In this document: positions 35,193-46,918 of the stretch, in pieces
Position numbering within the stretch: position 1 is the stretch's first letter
How the letters are laid out: each line of letters begins with the position of its first letter
Assembly (NCBI RefSeq): GCF_001680005.1
Contig: NC_033567.1
Coordinates: 3,348,001-3,412,000, forward strand
Length of the DNA stretch: 64,000 bases
Origin: Plasmodium coatneyi
Lineage: Eukaryota > Apicomplexa > Aconoidasida > Haemosporida > Plasmodiidae
Reading direction: 5' to 3'
Program-made: the position numbers and the translations under genes
The notes under the pieces: generated by a model
Told to the model about the DNA's origin: nothing
What the model saw: only the letters and a program-made list of their open reading frames with translations
The model's database searches: none

Positions 35193-36837
35193 TTGTTCGT
35201 TTGAAAAAGTGGAACAATAAGGAAAAAAAAAAAAAAAAATTGGCTAGTTCGAAATACGTGCTTTACTTTTTCACCTTCGTGCCTGTGTTCTTTCTTCTTT
35301 AAGTAGGGAAAGGAAATGAATTCTGACTGCCTTCAAAAATTACGCTATTCAATCTCCTTCCTTAGCGCATTTTTTTTTTCAATCGATTTGCTCTTAAGCG
35401 TGGGCTACCCGCTTGCAGTTTTTATTTTGCGTACCTTTGCCGTTTTGTTCTCCGTTTCGGGGAGGGAGAAATTTTAAAGCAACTTAACATGGGTCGAGGA
35501 TTCTACACAAGTGTGGTGTTTTCCTCAAGTGAGTTAACCAACAGTGAAACGTGAAAGGGGGAACACAAGAGAATCCACTTTTTATTCACGCCCTATATTA
35601 AAATAATGACAATGCATATAAATTCATGGAGATGGAGTAGTCCACTAACCAGTAAGTGGTATCATAGTTGGGGCATCTTTTTGGGCAATATTGCATGTGG
35701 TACGAGAAAAAAAAAAAAAAAAGGCAAGAAATAAGTTGATATGAAATGGTTGCGGACGAATAAGAACGAATCGGAAACGGATTTGTGTATCCCCCTTCTC
35801 CCATCCGCACAAAAGAAGCATCTTCTTCCGACTCGTTTATTTGCATACTCCCACTGCGCATGCAGAGTGACGCGTATTCTTTTTCTAATTGGCTTTATTC
35901 AAATGTGCGCTTCATCTGGGGGGGAAAATAATTCACATGTCAGCCGGAAATTCTCTCACTCGTCGATGATAGTAAAAGAAAAAAAATATATACATAAATA
36001 TATATATACCGTAAGCGAACTGTTAAGCAAAAGTGCCCACTGCAGCTCTAGGTGTGTAAAAAAAGTCCGTCTCTTCCATTTCTACATGGATGTATGTTCT
36101 TAAATGTTTGTAGAGTTTCGCCTTTCCGGCGTTTTACTGTTTTTTTTTTTTTTTTTTTTTTTAAATTGGACAAAGTCATGTGTTTAGGAAAATTGCACAG
36201 GCATATGGATGCTCATCGCAGAGGTTTAAAAGTAGCCGCAAAATTGCGCAATATAAAACAAATTAATTTGTGACGAAATTGAGAAAAATGGAACGAGTCA
36301 CGCATTTCTTATAAGTTCCCCGCTGTCTGCTGTGCTGGAGGGAATTAATTTCACGCCTTATGTTCTCATGGGTGAAATCAGTGGAGCGACTGTTCACACT
36401 CGTACGCATTTTATGAACATGTGTTTATGTAGAAAGGGCTTAATGGAAGTAGTACCATCCAAGTCAGTACATGTGCAAATTGGCGAATGTACAAATTTGT
36501 AAGTTTGTACAAGTACTAATAATGTCCTTCCGTATTGTGGACAATAAAATTTGATATCCCCCACCGATGATGATTTCTCACCCTCTCCCATGTGAAACAC
36601 GAAACGTTTCCTTTTCTCAGCACATTTTGCTCATTGTGGGAAAAGAAGGACGCCACATGGTATATTAGTGCATGTGATTTTCTTTATGTACGAAAAATAT
36701 GTCCGCTTTGCAAACAGAATTACAAACATTGTAGGAAAGACAAAGAGTGTTCCTTCTCCTGGGGGTAATGCTCACCATTTATGAGAAAATTAAAAAAAAA
36801 AAAAAATTCATATTTTCACCTGACCGGTTAAGGTAAA
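35193..36837. other. Divergent intergenic region upstream of the twin CX9C and Lys-rich genes
   Basis: Should contain both promoters. T/A runs lie at 35711-35722, 36140-36164 and 36790-36806. An 87-codon minus ORF (35598-35861) crosses a poly-T run and is not convincing. No other coding signal. Confidence 0.5.
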
Positions 36838-39800
36838 ATGAGCACTTCCTTGCCTGATAATTCGGGGGAACATTTGGCTAGCTTGGATGTGAAAAAAAAA
36901 AAGAAAAAAAAAACACGAGATGTAAAGGATGATGGGGGTGTTAAACAGTGCCCGGTGGGTAAATCCCCTGTGAAGGATAGGACAAAAAAGCGGGAAAGAA
37001 AAAGAGATAAAAAAGAAAAAAAAGAAATTTTCCAAACTACCCCAAATAGCCAAAATGTCGAAAACGGTGAAAGTAGCCCCAGTGGCCCACACAACATTCG
37101 AGTCAATGAAGACGCAGAGGACTGCTATCGGAAGGAACAGAACGAACAACTCGTTGAAGGCGAAGAGGCAGATGACCTAACGACACGAATAGGGGTCCCC
37201 ACTGAGGATCCCCACACAAATCAAAATTTTGAAAAAAAAAAGAAAAAAAAGAAGAAAAAGAAAAAGAGAAAGAAGGGGGAAGGTGACGAACAAGATGACC
37301 ATAACAATGGCGAAGCTGAAGAAGAAAGACCAATGTCAAAAGCGAAGGAGGAAACAGAAAAAAAAGTGGAGGCACAACACGAAGTAGACATAAACCATGT
37401 GAACAGTCAAATAAAAGATGAAAAAGATGTCCCATCAAATGGGGAGAATAACATTGAAGGTGAAGCTCCAGGGACAGGAGGCTACATTATAAGTGGGAGA
37501 GACCTTGCAAAAGGTACCACAAGTGTAATCCGAAAAGGGAATACAGAGAGTGCAGAAATCAAATCCACCATGAAGGAAAAGAAAGGGGGAAGAGAAAACT
37601 GTACACTCCATAATAGGAATGCCAGTTGTGGCAGTGATGCACATGAACAAGCGCAGGTAAAATGCAACCAGGGGGATACACAACTGGACGAAACAGAGAA
37701 TCAGGTAGGTCAAAAAGAGGAGAAGGAATCACAAAGTGAAGGAAAAGAATTTCACACACAAGAAAAAGAAAATAGGGACATTTCGGAAGGCCAGTTGAAT
37801 GGCGCGGGACAATGTGCAGAGGGAGCACTCCTCGAAGTGGAAACCATGCATAGCTTAAGGGATAGCGAGAAAAAAGAAGAAGAGCGGAAAAAGAAAAATA
37901 AGAAAAAAAAAGACGATCCCACGAAGGGGGAGTCCAAAAAGAACAAAAGGAGGAAAGATAAAGAAAAAAGAAAAGAGGCCTGGACCGAGGACAAAACGAC
38001 CGAGGCGATTAACGAATCCGAACATGCGAAAGAAGAATCCACTGAAAAAAACGAAGAACTGCTTATTTCACCAACGGGCGAAGTTCAAGAAAGCGTGGAA
38101 TACACAACTGATTCAATCGCAAGGACTAATAGCAAGAAGGAGATCGACTCGAACGGAGGGGCAACGCCGAGAGGAGGATCCTTGCACAAAATGTGCCTTT
38201 CGAATGGTGTGAAGCATCTAGGTATAGGAGAAACTACACTGTGCGTTAAATGCTAAGCAGTGAATGAGGATGTGAGCGCAGCTGACTAGGAATCTCGTCC
38301 CTTAAGCGGTGCCAACACGAGAGAAACCCACACCAAGTGGAACTTCCCCCCGTCTAGAAAAAAAAAAAAAAGTACACATCCTTTTTTTTTTTTTTTTCCC
38401 GCCCCCTCCTCATCTGCTTCCTTGCAATGTTAGAAACCTACGAAAGCAAAGTATGTGTGGCGAACTCCTTTCACGACATATCGAGCCCCGCGTCTGAGAA
38501 TGAGGAGACCCAACAGGGAAGCTACACGGCAGAATCCGCCAGCTACGGGGAAAATAGGAAAAGCTTTGACTTACTGTCCTACATCGAAAATGGAATAAAA
38601 AATTATGTAAATATGCTAAAGGAAGAAAACGTAGAGATATACGAAAGAAAATGTGTTAAGGAGATGATAGCCTTTCACAAATTAAAGTTAAAATACTTAA
38701 AAAAAAAAAAAAAAAAAATTAAGCAAAATATACATGTGGAAAGCTTCACGTCAAATTGTGGATCGCACACATCGCAAAGCACTTCTGAGGAAGACAAGGA
38801 AGAAATAATTAGAAATTTTGGCCGCTTCGATTCTTTCACTTTGGGTCATGCAGAAGAAGGCAGTTCCAGTAGCGCTACTACACATAATAAAAGCAGGAAT
38901 ATAAAAAGCCGAAATGAAAATGCCCATTTGGGAAAGAAATCGAGTAAAAGTAAGAACCAGTGTTCTAAGCAGACACCCTGGTGTAGCGAAAATGACCGAC
39001 TTGGCAGCACCACAGCGGTGCAAGTGAAGAAGACGAAGAGGCGAGGTGCGAATAAAAGTTCCGACGAATTGAGCCCCGGAAAAATGGACACGAGTTCTTT
39101 GAAGGACATGGAAGTGGAAAGTCAGTTGGAGGAATTTGGCTGTGCGGAAAGTGCGAGGCGAGGATGGGTTCCCCCAAGCAACGGGGCGGAGGTGAAAAGG
39201 GAGTGCAACGCGGCGGTGTTGCAGAATAAAAGCCTAGCCACTCCGAACGAAGACCTCAATATGGGAGAAAGCCCAAGCAGCAAAAACGTTTTCGAATCGT
39301 TGTTCCACTTTTACGCAAAGGATAAAGCAAACGTCGAACCGGAAGGAAAAACAAGACGGGCGGGTTGTTATGCGAAAGGTATGGACCTTGAGCTGTTCTT
39401 AAATTTCTCCAAACATTATAAAATTATAAAAAGTTTATTAACAAAAAGTGAGTTGGAAAAAATCTTCCTAAATGAAAGCAAAGGAAATGCATACATCCAA
39501 GGAAGACAGTTCCAGAAGGTGCTCATGTTATGTGCACAAATAGCATTTACCAAACCACCACATAGGGTCAATTTCACAGACACGAAAAAAATATTCCAGT
39601 GTTTAATCACATGGCTTTGTAACAACGCACCTGAGCAACAAAAAAAAATTATTTTAAAAAGTTGCCAGCTAGCCGATGTTTCCATGTTAACGGAAAATGG
39701 AAAATCGACCGAACCGCAGAAGGCTGAAGTGAAGGGTTCAACGTTGCGAAACAAACAATACTCCATTTCTGTGAAGGACAAAAGTAAGAAGCCACCCATA

Positions 39801-39905
39801 AATAACATTGTACTAACCAGTTCGCAAAATTTTGAAACGCCTTCGAAGAAGTTGGAGAAAGCGAAAATTTTCCGCTACAACACGAGTGTCAATTTGCGCA
39901 AGTAG
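36838..39905 (+). CDS. Lys/Glu-rich protein with helical C-terminal domain, probably two exons
   Basis: Two long open frames, 36838-38256 and 38427-39905, can be joined: donor GTATAG at 38222, T-rich tract at 38380-38400, acceptor at 38433. The join keeps phase (1384 + 1472 bases, 951 residues) and reads VKHL-ETYESKV across it. If not spliced, they are two tandem genes with ATGs at 36838 and 38427. Exon 1 is low complexity with poly-Lys clusters (residues 18-26 and about 130-145), typical of a nuclear or nucleolar protein. Exon 2 ends in an ordered region (LFLNFSKHYKIIKSLLTKSELEKIF; positions about 39389-39465) that resembles EF-hand-like helical modules but lacks a clear calcium loop. No enzyme motif; function unknown. 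Convergent with KIN17. Confidence 0.65.
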
Positions 39906-40550
39906 TGGTGCAGATTCGGGAAAGGCCTTCTCACGGCTAACGGGTCTCACCAGATTTTATACCTCAACAAAGTTATATTTTTTATCTGTTTGAACTTTTT
40001 AAAAATTTTTACGTCCACACTTCGTATGTCTGATGAATGATCGCTTTCATTTTGATGAACTGCTGATTTTTTTGTATTTTGAAATTTTTTTTTCCGTAAA
40101 TGTCAAATTGGGCAACTCTGCCAAGTGAAAATATCTTAGCGGGCGGAGTCCATCCTTTCTTCCCAACATAGTGTCCCACTTTCACACAACCTGGACGCTG
40201 CTCCGTTGCTCACAAATGGGGACTTCCCACTTGCGTGCGAATCATTGACAAGGAAATGAGTTGGTCAAAATGGAAGGGATTAATTACAAAAAAAAAAAAA
40301 AGTACATCACCTAGCCAAAAAAAATGTAACTTTTTTGCGCAGTTCGAATAATGTTTTATAAACAAATGGATGTGTAGAGGAAAGAATGCATCCACGACGG
40401 AAAGCAAAACGTCCACGTTAGGAGAGTTAAAAATTGGTAGACAAAACAGTACTACAGACACGACTGCCACATGCGCGTGTATCAAGTCGATGTAGCTCCT
40501 ACAAATTGCTAAGACGGGTTGAAGGTTCCCATACAAAAAAAAAAAAAAAA
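39906..40550. other. Convergent 3' intergenic region
   Basis: 3' flanks of the Lys-rich gene and KIN17. A runs lie at 40288-40301 and 40536-40550. No supported ORF. Confidence 0.6.
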
Positions 40551-42159
40551 TTACCTTTCGTATAATTTGCTTATGTCATCGAATAGCAAGCGCTCTTCTG
40601 TAATGACCTTGTCTGCAGGTATGGTGAAGGGGTGAAGAGGAGGCAAAAAATGAATTCATGTTTTTTTTTTTTTTTTGCACGAACGGTCAGGTGAAAATGG
40701 GAAAATAAGCGGAAAGAAGGGAATTTTTATTTTTGTTCTTTATTTTTTCTCTTTCGAGTGCTACAACGCCGCTCAGCTCCATGGAGTACCTGAATGTTTA
40801 TCAAAAATTGCAACCAGGGCGGATTCCTCATCGGGTAAAATCTGCAAAGGGTAAAGAAACACGCGGACGCGTAATGTAAATGGTCGATTAACAGATCGAA
40901 CGCGTTGCTGAACAGGTAAAACACAAGCGTATATTATGCATGTGTATATTATGCATATGTGTGTGTATGCGAAGTACCTGTTTGACCTCCCCGCGAAGGC
41001 CCCTGTACTGGCCCCTCAGGATCAGAACGTCCCGCCCGATTTTTGGTATAACTGTTTGGAGCTGCTTCTGATAAGCAGAAGTTTTTTTTTTTTCGCTGTT
41101 GTTCAGCTGGATTTCACATTTATCCCTTTCGTCAGACGAGACCGAAATGATGACACCCTTGTTGTTACAATGTTTGTGTTTCCTGTCGATTATTTTAACT
41201 ACGATATTTTTGCACAACCAGGAGTACTTACTACTGGGGGGATTCGTTTTATCTTCTTTTTCATGTTGCTTTGCTTCTATTTCGTTGTGGCTATTTTGCT
41301 GATTTTTTAAATTATCAGGTGTGTTCGTTAACCTTTTCTTTGCCTCGTTTTCCAGAAGGAGAAGTTCGATGGATGACAGGGGTCTTTTCTTTGCCGCGAC
41401 TTTGGCTGCATTTTCTACGGCGCATCGCTTATCTGGCAAAGCATCCGCTACCTTCCCCTTTCCTTCTTCCCCTTTGTTCAGTGCCTTCACCATGAGCACA
41501 TTAACACCTGCTTTAGAAGCACTAGGATCCTTTCGCGTAGCTTTAATAGAAGATATGACAATTTTCTCATCCGTTTTTTTGTTCAATCCTGTATATTCCG
41601 ATTGGATAAATTTCCCCGTTTTCTTAGCCTCTTCAATAGCTTCATTAATTTTTTTTTCTTTCAATTCTTCATAGGAGTATTCGATTTTTTTCCTTTCCTC
41701 AAAAGCTTTTTCTCTTTCGATTTTTTCCCTATCGATATATTCTATATACCACCCCCTTTCCGTTTCTTCAATTTTGCATTTCCCTGTTTTCCCAAGGTAA
41801 AGTACAAAATCGGTAAGGGTGACCCACACGGTGGCATTCATATGTATGTGTGTTTTGTCACTGATCATGTTGGTGTAGACAGTGTTCGCTAGAATACGTG
41901 TTCGACAATACTTGGTTTTCATTAACCGCATAAATTCTTTCTCGAACATGGAAGAGTAGTCGTCCATGAATTTATTTGCGTCTTGGCAGAAGATCTGCAT
42001 TTGTCTTTGGTGCGTTTCCGACAGTCTGTGGCACTTGAATCCGTTTTCGTCTCTGCACTGCTTTTCGCACATTTGGCAGTACCACTTTAATTTCTGGAGG
42101 CCCTTGGCCTTCATCTTGTTCGCCAGCCATTTTGGCGTCCCCGGTTCGGCGCGCGGCAT
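40551..42159 (-). CDS. KIN17: KIN17 DNA/RNA-binding protein
   Basis: Nuclear protein linked to DNA replication/repair and to the spliceosome in other eukaryotes. Exons 42159-40978 (donor GTACTT), 40841-40790 (donor GTACTC), 40612-40551 (stop TAA); the phase matches and gives 431 residues. An upstream open frame exists, but MPRAEPGTPKWLANKMK is the family's usual start. Zinc finger C28-X2-C31 ... H44-X5-H50 is visible, followed by the winged-helix part (FEKEFMRLMKTKYCRTRI ... WVTLTDFVLYLGKTGKCKI). The C-terminal tandem KOW/SH3-like region has IGRDVLILRGQYRGLRGEV. The final exons (LPDEESALVAIFD and LLFDDISKLYER) match the end of the family. Divergent from the uL22 gene. Confidence 0.93.
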
Positions 42160-43206
42160 GGTTACCCGTTGGGCTGTTACACTGTTGCGCCAAATGGGGG
42201 GAAGCGCCACTACGCAGGGGGGATGTACTCGCGTTTACATGCAGAATCAGGGTTTACATAGCAGGTTTATGTGCCCCTTGGTTGGGGCCCTTTGGTATGT
42301 CTCACCCTGGGTTATTCAACTTTGGTTCTTTCCTCTCTCCTCATGGAATTCCAGTCAAGCGGCTCATTTGCCCTTTTCAACTGCCGCTTCTGCGGTTTAT
42401 CTTTGCTGCGTCAAACTCGGGTCGGCGGCACGACATCTCCGTACGTCCCTCTGGTTTGCTCCCCATTCGGCATTCATCGCACTTCGTTCGTAAGGCAATA
42501 TTGGTAACGCTTCGTTCGTTAATCCTGTTTGCGCTATCCTTTTTTTTCACCGCTCCAAATGACCCTACAAAGCGTGCGTCCCTTTTGGCGCCAAAAGGTA
42601 ATTTTGTTAAAAAAAGAAGGGGCGAAGTGGCACCTCATTTAACTTGCCTGCCAAAGTGCGGAAAAAAAAAAAAAAAAAAAAAAAACACAGGGCGGGGCTA
42701 GTGGAAGAGAAAAAATCCCCGCACGTGCGTACACGTTTAGCAATATTCACAGCTTGCCCAATTTACCAAGGCAAAAAAAAAAAAAAAAAAAAAAAAGTAA
42801 TTTCCAATTTTTTTGGAAAAAACGCATCCTTGTGGGCATCCTCATAGGAACCCTTGTAGGAATCCCCAGGACCAACTTTAATCACGCTACGATTCCGTGC
42901 AAAATGCACATGCCGGAGAATTCGCCAATCGAGCAGGGCAGCAATAAGGTTCCAGTGGACTGTGGAGAATGAAGTCGGAAGAGAAGGGTGTACGCGCAAG
43001 CAGCGTTGGATGGAACCTTTCCCGAATGAGGACACACCTTTTGCTATATATGCGACAGGGGAATTCCTTCCACATGTGAGAAAGTACGCACGTTTAAAAT
43101 GTGCACGCCGCAGAGATCGCTCTGGGGTAAATCGCCAACTATTTGCCAACCGTTTGCCAAGTGGGTACCCGGCTGAGAGCGCAGCCAACCCTTGTGGAGA
43201 ATAACG
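42160..43206. promoter_or_regulatory. Divergent intergenic region between KIN17 and uL22
   Basis: About 1 kb serving two head-to-head genes. It contains A runs of about 25 bases (42661-42685) and 22 bases (42775-42796). Overlapping ORFs in several frames lack support. Promoter role is inferred from position only. Confidence 0.45.
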
Positions 43207-44103
43207 ATGGGCTACCTAACCAAAATAGCCATCCCGTTTATTCTTCTAATGATAAGTGATAAGGCGCCATTTGTGCGAAGCTTTTTTACCGCAAGCGGTG
43301 GTGGGGAAATGACCCAGAGGGGGGGAAGGAAAAGAGGAAACAACAACTACTACTATTACCACGTATCAAAACGGAAGAAAGGCGCAAGGGAGGTGCTCCT
43401 AAATAGTGTTGTAAAGGCAGAGGGAGGAAGTCCGTTGGGTGGTCCCCCTGTACTAGATGGGGTAGACAAAGTGGAGGACACAAGTTGTAGTGATGACGGT
43501 GCAGGTATCCACAATGGGGACACGGCTGGGTTGGACCTCTTCCAGAATGACTGTCTACAGCTGAAGCAGTGGTACCTAGGGCAGGAGGTGCGGGAAAAGT
43601 GGAAACAAAAGCACATCGAAAATGTGCGAAACAATTACGAGAAAGTCCTACTAAACAACAAGTACAACGAATTGTTTAACATGTACAGAAATATAAAAAA
43701 AAATAACGTGGAAAATTATAAAAAGAGAGTTAAAACTAACAGAATCAATCCAGTCATTTATGTAAAAAAAAGGCTAGTCTCAGCAACAGCAAAGTATATT
43801 AAAATGTCCTTCATAAAAACGAGGAAGATTCTTTGGAAAATCAGATACATGCCTATAATAAAAGCCTTCGCATTTTTGTACTACTATGGCACGAACAAAT
43901 ACACGGTGAATATTTACAAGTGCATAAAATCTTGTCTCTTTAACGCTATTAACAAATATGGGCGGAATAATATCAAGCCCGTTTTTCACACGCTGCAGGC
44001 TAACATGGGTGGGTATACCAAGAAGATTAACATTCGTGCAAAGGGGAAAACGGACATCATACGTGAGCCGCACACGCACATTCGGGTGGTCCTCGAGGTG
44101 TAG
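43207..44103 (+). CDS. Apicoplast 50S ribosomal protein L22 (uL22)
   Basis: Plastid-type uL22, which lines the nascent-chain exit tunnel of the apicoplast ribosome. The ATG at 43207 opens with a signal peptide (MGYLTKIAIPFILLMISDKA), followed by a basic, Asn/Gly-rich transit region to about residue 120. The conserved domain is C-terminal, roughly residues 190-298: SATAKYIKMSFIKTRKILWK (start of the fold), IYKCIKSCLFNAINKYG (the segment of KxLKSAxANA type), then INIRAKGKTDII and HTHIRVVLEV at the end, matching the family's RARGRA ... SHITVVV ending. Length 299 residues, long for the family because of the targeting leader. Convergent with DXR, which also acts in the apicoplast. Confidence 0.9.
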   Translation: MGYLTKIAIPFILLMISDKAPFVRSFFTASGGGEMTQRGGRKRGNNNYYYYHVSKRKKGAREVLLNSVVKAEGGSPLGGPPVLDGVDKVEDTSCSDDGAGIHNGDTAGLDLFQNDCLQLKQWYLGQEVREKWKQKHIENVRNNYEKVLLNNKYNELFNMYRNIKKNNVENYKKRVKTNRINPVIYVKKRLVSATAKYIKMSFIKTRKILWKIRYMPIIKAFAFLYYYGTNKYTVNIYKCIKSCLFNAINKYGRNNIKPVFHTLQANMGGYTKKINIRAKGKTDIIREPHTHIRVVLEV

Positions 44104-44235
44104 TAGCCACATTGGGTATTATCCGAGGAGGGTCCTCCCCCCTCTTCATCTATTAGCCTCTTTTTTTTGTTCACTTTTTTTTTAAGTTATATGAGAATCT
44201 GAATGGTTTAGCGCAAAGAGGGGAAGACGCTAACT

Positions 44236-44271
<36 letters not shown>

Positions 44272-44433
44272 GTCGAAAGGAGGTAACCCTTTTCTTTTTT
44301 GGGGAACCCCCCCTGCATAGGTCTTTCTCATTTGTGCTTTTCACGGGGCGGGGATCCCATTTCGTTGTTTTTTCCCCCCATTATGAAAAATTCAAATCGA
44401 ATCCTTATGGAAGCGTTTATCGAAGCAGCTTCC
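44104..44433. other. Short convergent spacer between uL22 and DXR
   Basis: 330 bases with a T run of about 28 bases at 44241-44269. No ORF of interest. Confidence 0.6.
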
Positions 44434-45993
44434 TCACTTCGCCCCTCCATAGCGCGTCTGGTACACCTCCGTAGCCTTCTGCGTGGACCAGTTGCTAATG
44501 TCCCCAATTTGCTTCATCAAATCTTCGGTGTTATTGGAGACGGTCTGTGGAGTGAAGTTTTCCAGGACGTCCGATATGATGGCCGCAATGTCGAAGTAAC
44601 CAATCTTGTTATTCAGAAATAGTTTGTTCGCCACTTCGTTGGCAGCGTTGAGGACAGTTGGGTAGAAGTTCCCCTTCCTACCCGCATGGTAAGCCAGCTT
44701 CACACAAGGGAAATGATCCAATGAAGGGGAGGAAAACGTAAGAGGGGACGTATTAACCAAGTTAAGGGAAGGCAATTCTGTAGTAATTCTATTAGGCCAA
44801 CTCAAACCGAACAGAATGGGGATTTTCATATCCGGGTAGTACATTTGTCCTATAACAGATTTGTCTATAAATTCGACACACGAATGGAGGATACATTCTT
44901 TATGCACAACGATCTCTATATTATTGTAGTCTATATCGAAGAGGTAATGAGCTTCAATAACCTCTAACCCTTTATTCATCATGGTTGCAGAGTCGATGGT
45001 TATTTTGGGTCCCATTTTCCACTTGGGATGTTTCAGCGCATCTGCTGAAGTTACTTTTTTCAATTCTTCGAGGGACATATTTTGAAAAGGCCCACCTGAG
45101 GAGGACAAGACAATTTTCTTTATTTGATTCACCTTGGAAAAATTATCCTGTAGACATCTCGTTTTTAACACCTTGTTATTGTCTAAGCATTGGAAGATGG
45201 CACTATGTTCTGAATCCACTGGAACGATGCATGCCTTTGTATGAGTTGCCAATAATTTTTTTAGATAAAATCCTGCAGATACGATGGATTCCTTATTTGC
45301 CAGTGCAATAATTTTATTGTTCTTTATTGCATAGATGGTGGAGTATAATCCGTAGAAGGAGTCGATTCCTATTACGACCTTATCCAGTGTACTACTGCTG
45401 CACATTTGTTTCATTCCATCATCTCCTATTAGTATTTCCGGGTTGTAACCTTTTATATTTTTTAATAAATCTTTTAACTCCTCGTATTTGGACTCATCGT
45501 GGATGCACACATACTTTGGTAAAAACTCCCTTGCCTGTTCATACAGTTTATTCACACTTTTATTAACATACAGCGCTTCCACGTTGAAGCGCTTCTCGAT
45601 TCGGTTGCATTCGCGAATGATGTCCAGTGCGTTCGTTCCGATGCTGCCGCTGCTGCCGAAGATGGCCACGTTGATGGGGGGGGCGTCACCACCGCTGTTG
45701 GCACTGTTAGTGGCATTTACACCATTCACTGCATTAATGGTATGTTTGCTCCCATGTGGGAGGTCCTCCCGCTTCCTAAATTTTACCTTCCCAGACCACC
45801 TCCCCCGTTTAGCTCCTCCATTTTGCACGCTCCCTCCTTTCATACTTATTATGTAGGCCCTTTTCCTCTCCCCCTGTGCATCCCTCCTAACGTAACTGTT
45901 CCCTCCGCACTGTTGGGGGTACACACGCACAGCCCTCATTTCCTCCATCCCAATGAACAACAACAGGGTGTGCAAAAAAATGGACCCCTTCAT
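44434..45993 (-). CDS. DXR: 1-deoxy-D-xylulose 5-phosphate reductoisomerase (DXR/IspC)
   Basis: Second enzyme of the apicoplast MEP isoprenoid pathway: converts DXP to MEP with NADPH and a divalent metal; the target of fosmidomycin. Single exon, 519 residues. The ATG at 45993 gives a hydrophobic signal (MKGSIFLHTLLLFIG) and a basic transit region to about residue 100. NADPH motif GSSGSIG starts at residue 113. Metal and substrate motifs are intact: VDSEHSAIFQ, SSSGGPF, HPKWKMGPKITIDSATMMNK (which supplies a metal ligand), LEVIEAHYLF, the flexible loop HKECILHSCVEFIDKS and the SWPNRI segment with its Trp. The C-terminal helical domain (TVLNAANEVA) is complete. No break or missing catalytic residue. 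Confidence 0.97.
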   Translation of the reverse strand: MKGSIFLHTLLLFIGMEEMRAVRVYPQQCGGNSYVRRDAQGERKRAYIISMKGGSVQNGGAKRGRWSGKVKFRKREDLPHGSKHTINAVNGVNATNSANSGGDAPPINVAIFGSSGSIGTNALDIIRECNRIEKRFNVEALYVNKSVNKLYEQAREFLPKYVCIHDESKYEELKDLLKNIKGYNPEILIGDDGMKQMCSSSTLDKVVIGIDSFYGLYSTIYAIKNNKIIALANKESIVSAGFYLKKLLATHTKACIVPVDSEHSAIFQCLDNNKVLKTRCLQDNFSKVNQIKKIVLSSSGGPFQNMSLEELKKVTSADALKHPKWKMGPKITIDSATMMNKGLEVIEAHYLFDIDYNNIEIVVHKECILHSCVEFIDKSVIGQMYYPDMKIPILFGLSWPNRITTELPSLNLVNTSPLTFSSPSLDHFPCVKLAYHAGRKGNFYPTVLNAANEVANKLFLNNKIGYFDIAAIISDVLENFTPQTVSNNTEDLMKQIGDISNWSTQKATEVYQTRYGGAK

Positions 45994-46918
45994 TTCTGAC
46001 GTGGTCGTTACTACTGTGTTGCTGTGTTGGGAGTCCTCTACGAAGCAGCCAGTGCGGATGTGCAGCTGGTCGAGTGCATCCTGCTTACTGCCTCGACAAA
46101 GCGGGAATCACCTCGACTGTACGGTTCAACGGGATCTCTACGCATCTTTCTTTCTACCCACCATGTGGGTGATTTGCTAGAACCTCCCGTTATACGGATA
46201 AATAGGGAAGAGAGCCATTTCCGAAAGGAATTTTTTTTTTTTTTTTTTACATTAACGGTTTACGTGAAAATGGGAGCAGTTACGATGGAGCGCTGTGCTA
46301 TAGTGCAAATTTACCATCGTGTGATGATTCGCTTGGGTATCCCCCCGTGTTCATCACACAGTTGCGCAATCTTGTAAAATCGCCGCAACATCGATAAACT
46401 CCCATTAATTCTGGAGGATAATACCTTTTTGTGGCGGTGCCCCTACAAATGTGATTCCAGCGAAAGGGTCTACAAAGAATCCCAATGAGGGGAAGAGTAT
46501 GCACCTTTTCTTTACCTGTCAAGGAAAACTAGGAGCCATTTAATCGCCTCGATATGGCATCCCCCTAACGAACGCAACGAAGGGAATGCATTTCCCCGCT
46601 TTATTCCCATCCAGCGGAATTGCAAAAAATGGGCTGGAAAAGGCGCCATCTAACCTTGGGCAAAGAGAAGAGATAAGCCCCACTGCTCACAAAATTAAAA
46701 GCCATTAAAAAAGTGTCACATTCGAATAAGTGTTACGGAATAGACGAAACGAAAAAAAAATAAAACGCCAAACATCGTGAAGAAGAGGATTAGTTTAACC
46801 CTTTAAAAAATGCGCACCCAATAATAAAAAGCGAAGCAACGAGGAAAAGTGCTTTTTTTGGTAGGGGCTGCGGGGTATAAAACTACAGGGAAAAGGATTT
46901 CCCATTATCCATACAAAG
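45994..46918. other. Spacer upstream of DXR and downstream of the TCAB1-like gene
   Basis: About 925 bases holding the presumed DXR promoter. T run at 46230-46248. Short ORFs on both strands are not supported. Confidence 0.55.

Noticed and set aside
35598..35861. 87-codon minus ORF between the twin CX9C and Lys-rich genes
   Set aside because: It crosses a poly-T run as poly-Phe and has no splice support or recognisable domain.
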